Program-made: the position numbers and the translations under genes
Shown here: positions 16,483 through 25,773 of the stretch, piece after piece
How the letters are laid out: the number at the start of each line of letters is the position of its first letter
Numbering within the stretch: the stretch's first letter is position 1
NCBI RefSeq assembly: GCF_007713685.1
Contig: NZ_VMRJ01000001.1
Coordinates: 1,036,129 to 1,100,128 of the forward strand
DNA length: 64,000 nt
Reading direction: 5' to 3'
Source: Hymenobacter setariae
GTDB lineage: Bacteria; Bacteroidota; Bacteroidia; Cytophagales; Hymenobacteraceae
Notes under the pieces: generated by a model
Told to the model about the DNA's origin: nothing
Seen by the model: the letters and a program-made list of their open reading frames with translations, nothing else
Databases searched by the model: none

Positions 16483-17564
16483 GGCCCGCCCAACTTTCGG
16501 CCACGCCCGCCTCGCTAGCGGCGGGCCCGCGGCGCCCGGCCTGGCTGCTGGCCCTGGCGGGGCTGGTGCTGCTGGGCTTCGTGCTCGACATTGCCCTGGG
16601 GCCGGTGCGCATTCCGGTGCTGGCGGTGGTGAAGATTCTACTCGGCCAGCCCACCGATAATCCGGCTTGGGCATTTATCGTGCGTGAAATTCGCCTGCCC
16701 AAAGCCCTCACGGCCCTGGCCGTGGGTAGCGGCCTGGCCGTAAGTGGCTTGCAGATGCAAACGCTCTTTCGCAATCCCCTGGCGGGGCCTTCGGCGCTGG
16801 GCCTCACGGCCGGCGCGGGCCTAGGGGTGGCCGTGGTGATGCTGGCCGGCGGCAGCGTGGCCAATGGCTTCGCCATCCGGGCACTAGGGCTAGCCGGCAG
16901 CTGGACGCTGGTGCTGGCGGCCACCACCGGCGCGGGCCTGGTAATGGCGCTGGTGCTGGCCCTTTCGGCACGGGTGCGCGACAACGTGGTGCTGCTCATT
17001 GTGGGGTTGATGCTAGCGAGTGTGACCGGGGCCATCGTGAGCCTGTGGCAGTACTTCAGCGCCCCCGAGCAGATTCAGGAATATTTGCTCTGGACGTTTG
17101 GCTCGCTGGGCGGCGTGGTGGGCAGCCACCTGGCCGTACTGGCGGCCGTGGTGGGCGTGGGCCTGGTGTTGGCTTTTGCTTCGGCTAAACCGCTAAATGC
17201 GTTGCTCCTAGGTGAGAACTACGCTCGCAGCATGGGCCTCACGGTGGGGCGTTCGCGCACGCTCATCATTGCTAGCACGAGCTTACTGGCGGGGGCCATC
17301 ACGGCCTTTTGCGGGCCGATTGGCTTCGTGGGCATCGCTGTGCCGCACCTCACGCGGGCGCTGCTGCGCACCGCCGACCACCGCCTGCTGCTGCCCGGCG
17401 CCTGCCTGGGCGGGGCGGCCCTTACGCTAGCCTGCGACTGTGTGGCCCAGCTGCCCGGCAGCCAAACCTCGCTGCCCCTGAGCGTAGTGACCTCGCTGCT
17501 CGGCGCCCCAGTGGTGCTGTGGGTAGTGCTGCGCCGCCAAAACATTCGCTCCTCCCTCACCTAA
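16479..17564 (+). CDS. btuC: Cobalamin ABC transporter permease (FecCD/BtuC family)
   Basis: A 361-residue polytopic membrane protein with about nine or ten hydrophobic segments and the FecCD hallmarks: VREIRLPKALTALAVGSGLA, LAVSGLQMQTLFRNPLAGPS (about 87-106), and the cytoplasmic coupling region FCGPIGFVGIAVPHLTR (about 275-291). It should form the dimeric inner-membrane channel with the BtuD-like ATPase. Translation starts at a GTG that overlaps the btuF stop by 4 nt, and the stop overlaps the next ATG by one base (TAATG), so the three genes are tightly coupled. Confidence 0.93.
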   Translation: MRPAQLSATPASLAAGPRRPAWLLALAGLVLLGFVLDIALGPVRIPVLAVVKILLGQPTDNPAWAFIVREIRLPKALTALAVGSGLAVSGLQMQTLFRNPLAGPSALGLTAGAGLGVAVVMLAGGSVANGFAIRALGLAGSWTLVLAATTGAGLVMALVLALSARVRDNVVLLIVGLMLASVTGAIVSLWQYFSAPEQIQEYLLWTFGSLGGVVGSHLAVLAAVVGVGLVLAFASAKPLNALLLGENYARSMGLTVGRSRTLIIASTSLLAGAITAFCGPIGFVGIAVPHLTRALLRTADHRLLLPGACLGGAALTLACDCVAQLPGSQTSLPLSVVTSLLGAPVVLWVVLRRQNIRSSLT

Positions 17565-18625
17565 TGGCTCTCCCCTCCCCCGCGCCGCTGCTCACTGCCG
17601 CCGACCTAGTGGTGGGCTACGCCGCCAAAAAAACGCCCCACCCGGTAGCTGGGCCCTTGCAGCTAGCCCTGTGGCCCGGCGAGCTGGTGTGCCTGCTGGG
17701 TCCCAACGGGGCCGGCAAGTCGACGCTGCTGCGCACGCTGGCCGGCTTGCAGCCCGCCCTAGGTGGCCAGCTCGCAGTGGGCGGCCAGTCGCTGGCCGAC
17801 CTGCGGGCACCCGAGCGGGCGCGCCAGCTCAGCATCGTGCTTACCGACCGCATCGACGCCGGCAACCTCACCGTGCGCGAGTTGGTGCGCCTAGGTCGCC
17901 ACCCCCACACGGGCTGGCTAGGTGGCCTTTCGGCCCACGACGAGGCGCAGGTGCAGGCCGCCCTAGAAGCCACCGGCACTGAGGCCTTCGCGCCGCGCCC
18001 GGTGGGCGAGCTCAGCGATGGCGAGCGCCAGAAGGTGCTGCTGGCCCGCGCCCTGGCCCAGGATACCCCCGTGGTGCTTCTCGACGAGCCCACCGCTCAC
18101 CTCGACCTACCCAACCGCGTGGCCCTCATGCGCTTGCTGCACCGCCTGGCCCGCCAAACCGGCAAGGCCATTCTGCTCTCGACCCACGAGCTCGACCTAG
18201 CCCTGCAAGCCGCCGACCGCGTGTGGCTGCTGCCCGCCACCGGCGCGTTGCGCACCGGCACACCCGAAGACCTGGTGCTCAGCGGCGACTTCGCGGCGGC
18301 GTTTGTGCACGAGGGGCTGGCCTTCGACGCGGCTACTGGCACCTTCGCCCTACACGCGCCCACTGGTCCGGCAGTGCAGCTGGTGGGCGATGGCGCCGCC
18401 GCTTTCTGGACGCGCCGGGCACTGGAGCGCGAGGGCTTTGTGCCTACTACCGGGCCGGCTGACCTGCGCGTGACGGTGCCGCCCGGCAGCCCGGCCACTT
18501 GGCTTAGCCAGGCAGCCGGCCAGCCGCCCCAGACCCATGCCACAGTGGAAGAGCTACTGCGTGCGCTGCGCCAAACCCCAAGTGGCCAACTAGCTGGCCC
18601 CGCCGCTAACAACGGGCTCCGGTAG
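17564..18625 (+). CDS. btuD: Cobalamin ABC transporter ATPase (BtuD-like) with C-terminal extension
   Basis: About 353 residues from the ATG in TAATG. The nucleotide-binding domain is complete: Walker A LLGPNGAGKSTLL (about 44-56), signature LSDGERQKVLLARAL (about 150-164) with LSDGE in place of LSGGQ, Walker B VVLLDEPTAHLDLP (about 170-183) and switch His in LSTHELDLAL. Ordinary BtuD/FecE ATPases end near residue 260. This one continues for about 90 residues (VQLVGDGAAAFWTRRALEREGF and following), forming a small alpha/beta unit of unknown role. The start choice drops a long open extension lying inside the permease gene. Confidence 0.92.
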   Translation: MALPSPAPLLTAADLVVGYAAKKTPHPVAGPLQLALWPGELVCLLGPNGAGKSTLLRTLAGLQPALGGQLAVGGQSLADLRAPERARQLSIVLTDRIDAGNLTVRELVRLGRHPHTGWLGGLSAHDEAQVQAALEATGTEAFAPRPVGELSDGERQKVLLARALAQDTPVVLLDEPTAHLDLPNRVALMRLLHRLARQTGKAILLSTHELDLALQAADRVWLLPATGALRTGTPEDLVLSGDFAAAFVHEGLAFDAATGTFALHAPTGPAVQLVGDGAAAFWTRRALEREGFVPTTGPADLRVTVPPGSPATWLSQAAGQPPQTHATVEELLRALRQTPSGQLAGPAANNGLR

Positions 18626-18682
18626 TCCTACTCCTACTAGTCACCATCATCCACGCTGCTTTTTATCAGCTAGCAAAAATTT

Positions 18683-20905
18683 ATGAACCCACATTTTCCC
18701 CAACCGCACTCGCAAGCCCGCCGCCTCGAAATTCAGCTAGCGCTAGCCGCGCTGCTAGCCGCGGGCAGCGTGCGCGGGGCGCAGGCCCAGGTGGTGGCCG
18801 ACACGCTCAAGCAGCAGAACCTGAGCGAGGTAGTAGTGACGGCCACGCGCTCGGCTACTGAGCGCAGCCGCGTGCCGCAGCAGATTCAGGTTATCAGCCA
18901 GCGGGATATCCGGGCCACGCCCAACCAGGAGTTTACCGACGTGCTGAAGAAGAATGCCTCAGTAGACATCATCCAATACCCCGGTTTGCTGGCGGGGGTC
19001 GGCATTCGCGGGTTTCGGCCCCAAACCAGCGGCCTCAACCAGCGCGCCCTGCTACTGGTAGACGGCCGCCCGGCTGGCACCAGCAACCTCGCCACCCTCG
19101 ACCTAGGTAGCGTGGAGCGGGTGGAAGTGCTCAAAGGCCCGGCCTCGGCGCTCTACGGCTCGCAGGCCATGGGCGGCGTCGTGAACGTGATTACGCGCCA
19201 CTCGCGCGGGCCGGTGCGCTCGACGCTCTCCGCCGAATACGGCAGCTATCAGACGCTGCGGTTTGGGGGCGTCACGGGCGGCAACCTGACCAAAAATCTC
19301 GATTTTGACTTGTCGCTGTCGATGTACGACCGCGCTCAGGACTACAAGCTGGGCCAGGGCGGTATCTTCCGCCGCTGGCTCAAGGGCGACTACGCCACCA
19401 AAACCTATGCCGACGGCACCACCCTCACCACCGACGACGCCCGCGCCGACGACCAGCGCCGCAGCTCGACCAAGCTCAACTACTACGCCGGGGCGCTGCG
19501 CCTAGGCTACCAGCTCGGCGACCACTGGCACGTGGACGTGCGCGGCGAGCGCTTCGTGGCCCGCAATGTGCAGTCGCCCAATGATATTTTTTACGGCGAC
19601 CTAGGGAATACTACCAAGGACATCGAGCGCCAAAACCTCGACCTGAGCGCCACCGGCAACTACGCCAACCACCAGCTATTTGTGCGCGGCTATACCTCGA
19701 GGGAAGCCAACAACAACAATACCCTCTACAACGGCAACACGGCCATCGCGCCCTACCGCTCGTTTCAGAGCCAATACCTCTGGAAAGGCATTCAGGTAAA
19801 AGACGTTATCAAGCTGGGCAACCAGAGCATTACAGTGGGCGTGGACCACAACGAGGCCACCAGCAACTCGCTGCGCTTTAATGCCACGGGGGCCACTATT
19901 GCGCCCTTTAACCCGAACTACGAGCTGAATACCACGGGCATCTACGCCCAGGGCCAACTGAGCTTTTTGGCTGACCGTTTGATAATTACGCCCGGCGTGC
20001 GCTACGACTTCATCACCTACAATGTGAAGGCGACCGACCTGCTCACCACCTTCAACCCCGGCAAAACCACTAACCCCTTCTTCAGCCCCAGCCTAGGGGC
20101 GCAGTTTGAGTTGGTACAGGGCCTACGGGCGCACGCTACTATCGGCCGCGCCTACGTTACGCCCGACGCCTACAACGTGGCTGGCTACTCGCAAACTACG
20201 CCCAACGCCAACCGCCAAGTATCTATCACGCAAGGCAACGCCGACCTCAAAAACGAGAGCAGCGTAACCTGGGACGCTGGCCTGCGCTACGGCCTGCCCA
20301 CCAGCGGCTTCTCGGCCGACGTGACGTTCTTCTCGACCCAAGTGCAAAACCGCATCACCACCCGCACCACCAACCCCGTGGGCGAAACCACACCCGAGGG
20401 CTACCGCGTAGCCTCGCGCACCACCTACGTGAACGCCAACGATAGCCGCATCCGCGGCCTCGAAGCCGAGGCGGGCTACGACTTCGGCGCGCTCACCGAC
20501 AACCGCTATTCGCTACGCGTATTTGCGGGCGGCACGAGCATTTTCAAGGCCGAGGACGTGACCAACAACCCGGACGGCTCGCAGACCAACCGCGCCATTT
20601 TTAACGTAGCCAAGCTGAGCGGCAATTACGGCGTGGCCTATGCCAGCACCCACAATGGCCTGAGCGCCCGCCTGGCCGGCCACTACGTGGGCCGCCGCCA
20701 GGACACGGATTTTACGGATGTGCGCTCGCCCCAAATCGAGTACCCGCGCTATATGACCCTAGACTTTTCGGCGGGTTACACCTTTGCCGGCAAGCACACT
20801 ATCTCGGTGCTGGTGAACAACCTAACCGACGAGAACTACTACGAGAAGCGCGGCTACAACCTGCCGGGCCGCAATATTTCGGGCCGCTATAGCATCACGT
20901 TCTAG
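18683..20905 (+). CDS. btuB: TonB-dependent receptor, probable cobalamin (BtuB-like)
   Basis: A 740-residue outer-membrane receptor. The signal peptide ends near residue 36 (ARGAQAQ-type site). A TonB-box-like region LSEVVVTATRS is at about 47-57. The plug runs to about residue 170 with IRGFRPQTSGLNQR, LLLVDGRPAGTS and VEVLKGPASALYGSQAMGGVVNVIT. The beta-barrel ends in a terminal Phe (GRYSITF), as outer-membrane proteins do. It lies 57 nt after the ABC ATPase and its stop overlaps cobU, so corrinoid import is the likely role. Ligand assignment is from context, because plug motifs are shared with siderophore receptors. Confidence 0.88.
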   Translation: MNPHFPQPHSQARRLEIQLALAALLAAGSVRGAQAQVVADTLKQQNLSEVVVTATRSATERSRVPQQIQVISQRDIRATPNQEFTDVLKKNASVDIIQYPGLLAGVGIRGFRPQTSGLNQRALLLVDGRPAGTSNLATLDLGSVERVEVLKGPASALYGSQAMGGVVNVITRHSRGPVRSTLSAEYGSYQTLRFGGVTGGNLTKNLDFDLSLSMYDRAQDYKLGQGGIFRRWLKGDYATKTYADGTTLTTDDARADDQRRSSTKLNYYAGALRLGYQLGDHWHVDVRGERFVARNVQSPNDIFYGDLGNTTKDIERQNLDLSATGNYANHQLFVRGYTSREANNNNTLYNGNTAIAPYRSFQSQYLWKGIQVKDVIKLGNQSITVGVDHNEATSNSLRFNATGATIAPFNPNYELNTTGIYAQGQLSFLADRLIITPGVRYDFITYNVKATDLLTTFNPGKTTNPFFSPSLGAQFELVQGLRAHATIGRAYVTPDAYNVAGYSQTTPNANRQVSITQGNADLKNESSVTWDAGLRYGLPTSGFSADVTFFSTQVQNRITTRTTNPVGETTPEGYRVASRTTYVNANDSRIRGLEAEAGYDFGALTDNRYSLRVFAGGTSIFKAEDVTNNPDGSQTNRAIFNVAKLSGNYGVAYASTHNGLSARLAGHYVGRRQDTDFTDVRSPQIEYPRYMTLDFSAGYTFAGKHTISVLVNNLTDENYYEKRGYNLPGRNISGRYSITF

Positions 20906-21411
20906 TGGTGCTCTACTACATCTCCGGCGGGCAGCGCTCGGGCAAGAGCCGCTACGCCCAAGACCTGGCCTTGCAGCTCAGCCCGAGCCCCGTGTACCTG
21001 GCTACCTCGCGGGCCTGGGACGACGACCACCGCCAGCGCATAGCCCGGCACGTGGCCGACCGCGATGCCCGCTGGACCACCCTAGAGGAGGAGAAATACC
21101 TCAGTCGCCTCGACCTAGGGGGCCGCGTAGTGGTGTTGGATTGCGTGACGCTCTGGCTCACCAACTTCTTTACCGACGCCAACTACGAGGTCGAAACCGC
21201 CTTGGCGCAGGCGCAGGTCGAGTTCGACAAGCTGCTCACCCAGGACTGCACGCTGCTAGTTATTTCCAATGAAATCGGGATGGGCCTGCACGCCACTACC
21301 GAGGCCGGCCGCAAGTTTACCGACCTGCAAGGCTGGCTTAATCAGTACATTGCCCAGCGGGCCGACCACGCCATCTTCATGGTATCGGGGTTGCCGCTGA
21401 CGGTTAAGTAG
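20905..21411 (+). CDS. cobU: Adenosylcobinamide kinase/guanylyltransferase
   Basis: A 168-residue CobU protein. The P-loop is GGQRSGKSRYAQ near the N-terminus, followed by YLATSRAWDDDHRQRIARH (about 32-50), which carries the guanylylation-site histidine region. Later come VVLDCVTLWLTNFF (about 75-88) and ISNEIGMG. It phosphorylates adenosylcobinamide and transfers GMP to give adenosylcobinamide-GDP. The start is a GTG that overlaps the last base of the receptor stop codon; the next codon is also GTG. Length is slightly below the usual 170-185. A long REP-like hairpin follows the gene. Confidence 0.95.
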   Translation: MVLYYISGGQRSGKSRYAQDLALQLSPSPVYLATSRAWDDDHRQRIARHVADRDARWTTLEEEKYLSRLDLGGRVVVLDCVTLWLTNFFTDANYEVETALAQAQVEFDKLLTQDCTLLVISNEIGMGLHATTEAGRKFTDLQGWLNQYIAQRADHAIFMVSGLPLTVK

Positions 21412-21427
21412 TTTGTTCTGAACCGAA

Positions 21428-21540
21428 AAAAATGTCTGTTATGCTGAACGCAGTGAAGCATCTCGCGTGGTGCAGTAATCAATGTATTAGCAGCCAAGCG
21501 AGCAAGATGCTTCACTGCGTTCAGCATAACAGACATTTTT
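21428..21540. repeat. REP-like inverted repeat 1
   Basis: Two perfectly complementary 36-nt arms (21428-21463 and 21505-21540) flank a 41-nt loop. The outer end is an A run on one side and a T run on the other, so the transcript could also terminate here in either direction. The arm core (TGTTATGCTGAACGCAG then GAAGCATCT) belongs to the family also found at 29264, 31088, 39977, 48830 and 57251. It lies between cobU and the adenosyltransferase gene. Confidence 0.9.
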
Positions 21541-21569
21541 ATTTACCACGCATTTAAAATCAATAGTTT

Positions 21570-22181
21570 ATGAAAATCTACACTAAGAAAGGTGACGATG
21601 GTACTACCGGCCTGTTTGGCGGCTCGCGCGTTTCCAAAAATGACATACGCGTGGAGTGCTTTGGCACCCTCGACGAGGTCAATTCGACCCTAGGACTGCT
21701 GCGCGTGAAGCTGGGTAACGACCACGCCTGGCAGCCCAAGCTGCACAAGATTCAGAAGGACATGATGGATATGATGTCGCACCTGGCACGCCCATCCGAC
21801 GCCAAAAAAATCAACCCCAACCCCATGCCGACCGACGGGGCGCAGTTTTGTGAGGAGTGGATTGATGAGCTGGAAGGCGCGATGAAAACGGCCTCCGATT
21901 ACTTCCTGCTACCGGGCGGCAACGAGGTATCGGCCCTGTGCCACGTGGTACGTACCCAGATGCGCCGCGGCGAGCGCCGCCTAGTAAGCCTGATGGCTGT
22001 GGACACCGTGGACCCTGCCATTCCGGCCTATATCAACCGCCTGTCGGACTTGTTTTTCACCTTGGCCCGCGCCGAGATGGACCAAGCCGGCGTGGCCGAA
22101 GAAAAGTGGCAGCTCTTTCTCTACAAGCGCTTTAAGAAAGCCGACGAGCCTGCTGCCCCCACCGAGCCCACCGCCGAATGA
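21570..22181 (+). CDS. Cob(I)alamin/corrinoid adenosyltransferase, PduO type
   Basis: A 203-residue protein of the PduO/MMAB ATP:cob(I)alamin adenosyltransferase family. The ATP-binding N-terminus is [17 protein letters not shown] (2-18), followed by [16 protein letters not shown]. The helix with [14 protein letters not shown] (about 129-142) and the segment [13 protein letters not shown] (about 155-167) complete the family pattern. It attaches the 5'-deoxyadenosyl group to cob(I)alamin or precursors. The stop overlaps cobT by 4 nt (ATGA). The C-terminal tail (about 188-203) is Glu/Pro/Thr-rich and probably disordered. Confidence 0.95.
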   Translation: MKIYTKKGDDGTTGLFGGSRVSKNDIRVECFGTLDEVNSTLGLLRVKLGNDHAWQPKLHKIQKDMMDMMSHLARPSDAKKINPNPMPTDGAQFCEEWIDELEGAMKTASDYFLLPGGNEVSALCHVVRTQMRRGERRLVSLMAVDTVDPAIPAYINRLSDLFFTLARAEMDQAGVAEEKWQLFLYKRFKKADEPAAPTEPTAE

Positions 22182-23224
22182 AGTGGAATATCACCCCGCC
22201 CGACCCGGCGCTAGCCGCCGCCATCCAGCATAAGATTGACACCAAGACGAAGCCATTGGGGGCCCTAGGTCAGCTCGAAAGCCTGGCCCAACAAGTCGCC
22301 CTGGTGCAGCAGACGCTGACCCCTGAGCTGCGCCGACCGCACGTATTGATATTCGCTGCCGACCACGGCATCGCCCAGGACGGTGTCAGCCAGTACCCGC
22401 CCGAAGTCACGCACCAGATGGTGCGCAACTTCGCCAGCGGCGGGGCTGCCATCAACGTGTTTTGCCGCCAAAATGGGCTGGGCCTGACTATCGTGGATGC
22501 GGGCGTGCGCGGCAGCCTGACCGACCTGCCCGCCGTGCGCCACGAGAAGCTAGCGGAGGGCACCCAAAACTTTGCCCACACCCCGGCCATGACCGCCGCC
22601 CAGTGCGCCGATGCCCTAGGGCGCGGTGCCCGGCTGGCCGACGAGCTACACGCCACCGGCTGCAACGTACTGGGCCTAGGTGAGATGGGCATCGGCAACA
22701 CGGCTTCGGCCGCCGTGCTCATGCACCTGCTCACGGGCCGGCCGCTAGCCGAGTGCGTGGGCCGCGGCACCGGCCTCGACGCGGCGGGCGTGGCCCGCAA
22801 GCTGGCCATCCTGACGCAGGCCGTGGCGGCCCACCCGGCGCTAGACCCCGCTGACCCGCTAGCGGTGCTGGCCACTTTCGGGGGCTTTGAAATTGCGCAA
22901 CTGTGTGGGGCGATGCTGCGCGCCGCCGAGCGGCGGATGCTGCTGCTCATCGACGGGTTTATTGCTTCGGCGGCGCTGCTGGTGGCGGCCCGGCTGGCTC
23001 CGGCCGTGCTCAACTACTGCGTGTTCTGCCACGAGTCGGGCGAGCAGGGACACCGCCTGCTGCTGGCCGAGCTGGGCGGGCAGCCCCTGCTGCGCCTAGG
23101 GCTGCGCCTGGGCGAGGGCACGGGCTGCGCCCTGGCCTACCCGCTGGTGCAGGCCGCCGTCAATTTTCTCAACGAAATGGCGTCCTTTGCCAGCGCTGGC
23201 GTGAGCGACGACTCCGGCACCTAA
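22178..23224 (+). CDS. cobT: Nicotinate-nucleotide--dimethylbenzimidazole phosphoribosyltransferase
   Basis: A 348-residue CobT, the normal length. Diagnostic segments are [17 protein letters not shown] near residue 20, [20 protein letters not shown] (about 54-73), [17 protein letters not shown], and [15 protein letters not shown] (about 163-177). The catalytic glutamate segment [16 protein letters not shown] lies near the C-terminus. It makes alpha-ribazole-5'-phosphate, the lower ligand used by CobS. It overlaps the adenosyltransferase stop by 4 nt. The next gene, cobS, starts 17 nt downstream. Confidence 0.97.
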   Translation: MKWNITPPDPALAAAIQHKIDTKTKPLGALGQLESLAQQVALVQQTLTPELRRPHVLIFAADHGIAQDGVSQYPPEVTHQMVRNFASGGAAINVFCRQNGLGLTIVDAGVRGSLTDLPAVRHEKLAEGTQNFAHTPAMTAAQCADALGRGARLADELHATGCNVLGLGEMGIGNTASAAVLMHLLTGRPLAECVGRGTGLDAAGVARKLAILTQAVAAHPALDPADPLAVLATFGGFEIAQLCGAMLRAAERRMLLLIDGFIASAALLVAARLAPAVLNYCVFCHESGEQGHRLLLAELGGQPLLRLGLRLGEGTGCALAYPLVQAAVNFLNEMASFASAGVSDDSGT

Positions 23225-23241
23225 GCTTCTTCGTTACGTGC

Positions 23242-24024
23242 ATGCGCGCCCACCTTCGTTTGTTGCTGCTTGCGGTGCAGTTTTATACCCGCCTGCCGGT
23301 GCCCGCGTGGGTCGACTACTCCGACGAGCTGCTCAATAAGGCCACCGTGTATTTTCCGCTGGTGGGCTGGCTGGTGGGCGGCGTGGCGGCCGGGGTTTTT
23401 GCGGGGGCAAGCTTCCTGTTTCGCAACGCCGACGTGGCGCTGCTGCTGAGCATGGTAGCGAGCATCCTGCTCACCGGCGCGTTTCACGAAGACGGCTTTG
23501 CCGACGTGTGCGACGGCTTTGGCGGCGGCTGGACGCAGGACAAAATACTAGCCATCATGAAGGACAGCCGCCTGGGCACCTACGGTGCCGCTGGCCTAGG
23601 GCTGCTGCTGGCGGGCAAGTTTTTGGCCCTGCGCGGGCTGCCAGCGGCGGCCGTGGTGCCGGCTCTGCTGGTAGCCCACCCCCTTAGCCGGGCCACGGCG
23701 CTGACTTGCATTTTCAGCCACCACTACGCCCGCGCCAATGAGGACAGCAAGGCCAAGCCCGTCGCCAAAAAGATGCGCCTAGGTGAGCTGGCTGCCGGCC
23801 TGACGCTGGGTGCGTTGCCCTTGCTGGCCTACGCGGCGTGGCAGCACCGGCCGGGCGTGCTGCTGGTGCTGCTGCCACTGGCGGTCGCTAAGACCATCCT
23901 GGCCCGCTACTTTCAGCGCTGGATTGGCGGCTACACCGGCGACTGCCTAGGGGCCATTCAGCAGGTGGCCGAGGTGAGCTGCTACCTTTTTTTACTAGCT
24001 GGTTTTGCATGGAAATTTATTTGA
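23242..24024 (+). CDS. cobS: Adenosylcobinamide-GDP ribazoletransferase (cobalamin synthase)
   Basis: About 260 residues from the ATG at 23242 (MRAHLRLLLLAVQFYTRLPV). The family pattern is clear: QFYTRLPVP near the N-terminus, FPLVGWLVGG, then GAFHEDGFADVCDGFGGGW (about 80-98), which is the metal and substrate region, and KDSRLGTYGAAGL. About six hydrophobic segments make it an inner-membrane protein. It joins adenosylcobinamide-GDP and alpha-ribazole (phosphate). A longer upstream open frame lies inside cobT and was rejected. The 3' end overlaps cobC by 16 nt. Confidence 0.95.
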   Translation: MRAHLRLLLLAVQFYTRLPVPAWVDYSDELLNKATVYFPLVGWLVGGVAAGVFAGASFLFRNADVALLLSMVASILLTGAFHEDGFADVCDGFGGGWTQDKILAIMKDSRLGTYGAAGLGLLLAGKFLALRGLPAAAVVPALLVAHPLSRATALTCIFSHHYARANEDSKAKPVAKKMRLGELAAGLTLGALPLLAYAAWQHRPGVLLVLLPLAVAKTILARYFQRWIGGYTGDCLGAIQQVAEVSCYLFLLAGFAWKFI

Positions 24025-24566
24025 TTCGCCACACGGCTGTGCAGGCGCCTGGCATTTGCTACGGCCACTACGACGTGCCGCTGGCTGACACCTTTACCGC
24101 CGAAGTAGCTCAGCTGCGACCCAAATTACCTCCGCCACCCTACCGGGTATTCAGCAGTCCTGCCCTGCGCTGCCAGGCCCTAGCCGAGACCGTAGCCACC
24201 GAGATACTACCCGACGAGCGGCTGCGCGAAATGAACTTTGGCACCTGGGAAAACCGCCTGTGGGCCGAGCTGCCTTCTGCCGAAACTGCCCCCTGGATGG
24301 CCGACTACGTGACGCTAGCGCCACCCCAGGGCGAAACCTTCGGGGCAGTGCAGCAGCGGGCCGCTGCTTTTCTCGACGAGCTAACAGCTACTGCCGCGGA
24401 GGAGCCCACGCTGGTATTCACGCACGGCGGCACCATCCGAGCACTGGTGTGCCATTGCCTAGAAATTCCGCTGCGCAATGCCTTTCGCATGCAAATAGAC
24501 TACGCCTCCGTTACTAAGCTCCAACTGCAGCACGGGCGCTGGCAGCTGGTATTTCTCAATAAGTAG
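24009..24566 (+). CDS. cobC: Alpha-ribazole phosphatase (histidine phosphatase family)
   Basis: A 185-residue phosphoglycerate-mutase-like phosphatase. The catalytic IRHTAVQAPG replaces the common RHG with RHT, as in many CobC proteins. FSSPALRCQALAETV (about 50-64), REMNFGTWENR (about 76-86) and VFTHGGTIRAL (about 136-146) give the second catalytic histidine. It removes the phosphate from alpha-ribazole-5'-phosphate or cobalamin-5'-phosphate. It overlaps cobS by 16 nt and is the last gene of the cobalamin run. Confidence 0.93.
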   Translation: MEIYLIRHTAVQAPGICYGHYDVPLADTFTAEVAQLRPKLPPPPYRVFSSPALRCQALAETVATEILPDERLREMNFGTWENRLWAELPSAETAPWMADYVTLAPPQGETFGAVQQRAAAFLDELTATAAEEPTLVFTHGGTIRALVCHCLEIPLRNAFRMQIDYASVTKLQLQHGRWQLVFLNK

Positions 24567-24672
24567 CCTGCTGCGGCTGCGGAGTTTAGGAAGACCTAGG
24601 GGACGCTGCGCCGGCAGGTGGCTGGGTAGCTCAAGCATAGTGGTATTCAAGTACTCGGCCTTTCTTTGCCGC

Positions 24673-25767
24673 ATGAGCCCATCCCCCGTTGCTACTGCTG
24701 CCACCCCGGCTGCTACTTCTACGCCGCACTATGTTGTCTTGGATGGCTTGCGCGGGCTGGCGGCCCTGGCCGTGGTGGTGTTCCACTTCATGGAGTTTGT
24801 GGTGCCCGACTACACCCGTAGTTTCATCGCCCATGCTTACCTAGCCGTTGATTTTTTCTTCTGCCTCTCGGGCTTTGTCATCGGCAGTGCCTACGACACC
24901 AAGCTGGCGCGCATCGGCGTGGGTGCCTTTCTACTGCGCCGGCTCGTGCGCTTGCATCCGCTGGTGCTGGTGGGCTCGGTACTGGGCTTACTTACGTTTG
25001 TAGGCGACCCTTTTAGCCACCTCTACGCCACCTACGGGCCGGGGCTCACGGCGCGCATGTTTCTGTCTTCGTCCCTACTGGTGCCCTACCCGCTGGTGCA
25101 CGAGCGCTACTTCAACTTGTTTCACCTCAATCCGCCCACTTGGTCGCTGTTTTGGGAATACATGGCCAATGTGCTTTATGCAGTTTGGCTGGTGCACGTG
25201 CGCCCCACTACGCTTTGGCTGCTCCTCGCTGTGGCCGCCGGGGCATTGTGCTACGAAGCCTCCCACGTGGGCAACCTAGCGGTAGGGTTTGACGGCAATA
25301 CGTTTTGGGGCGGCGCCGTGCGGATGGCGGCTTCTTTCCTGCTCGGCCTGGCTCTGTACCGGGCCGGCGCTATCCTGCCTACGCGCTTGGGCTTTCCGGC
25401 TTTGGGCGCGCTGTTGCTGCTGGCCTTTATACTACCCTTTGTGCCAGCGGCCAACTGGCTGTTGGAGCCCGTTGTGGTCTTGCTTTATTTTCCGGTGCTG
25501 GTGGCCCTAGGGGCCGGGGCCCAGGTTTCGGCGCGGTGGGCCACCGTCTGCCACTGGAGCGGCGAGCTTTCGTACCCGCTCTACATGGTTCACTACCCAT
25601 TTCTGTGGCTCTTTTTAAGCTACCTCGAAAAGGTAAAGCCTTCGTTCCAGACCCAGGTGCTGTGGATTCCGGTAGGCACCTTGCTTTTGCTGCTGCTGGC
25701 CTACCTAGTACTGGTAGGGGTAGATGCACCCGCGCGCCGGTATCTACGCCAGTATTTACCCCGCTGA
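24673..25767 (+). CDS. Acyltransferase family 3 membrane protein (OafA/YrhL type)
   Basis: About 364 residues from the ATG at 24673. The N-terminal motif YVVLDGLRGLAALAVVVFHF and the segment AVDFFFCLSGFVIG are characteristic of the acyltransferase_3 family, with roughly ten transmembrane helices. These inner-membrane enzymes move acyl groups onto extracellular sugars or lipids. A paralog lies at 37643-38800 on the other strand (same DGLRG and LAVDFFF motifs). It is monocistronic, 106 nt after cobC. The substrate cannot be told from sequence. Confidence 0.9.
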   Translation: MSPSPVATAATPAATSTPHYVVLDGLRGLAALAVVVFHFMEFVVPDYTRSFIAHAYLAVDFFFCLSGFVIGSAYDTKLARIGVGAFLLRRLVRLHPLVLVGSVLGLLTFVGDPFSHLYATYGPGLTARMFLSSSLLVPYPLVHERYFNLFHLNPPTWSLFWEYMANVLYAVWLVHVRPTTLWLLLAVAAGALCYEASHVGNLAVGFDGNTFWGGAVRMAASFLLGLALYRAGAILPTRLGFPALGALLLLAFILPFVPAANWLLEPVVVLLYFPVLVALGAGAQVSARWATVCHWSGELSYPLYMVHYPFLWLFLSYLEKVKPSFQTQVLWIPVGTLLLLLLAYLVLVGVDAPARRYLRQYLPR

Positions 25768-25773
25768 TGCCCG

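Noticed and set aside
17309..17563. In-frame upstream extension of the BtuD-like ATPase gene
   Set aside because: It overlaps the permease coding region; the TAATG at 17562-17566 gives a normal start.
22903..23241. In-frame upstream extension of cobS
   Set aside because: It lies entirely in cobT, and the ATG at 23242 gives the exact CobS N-terminus.
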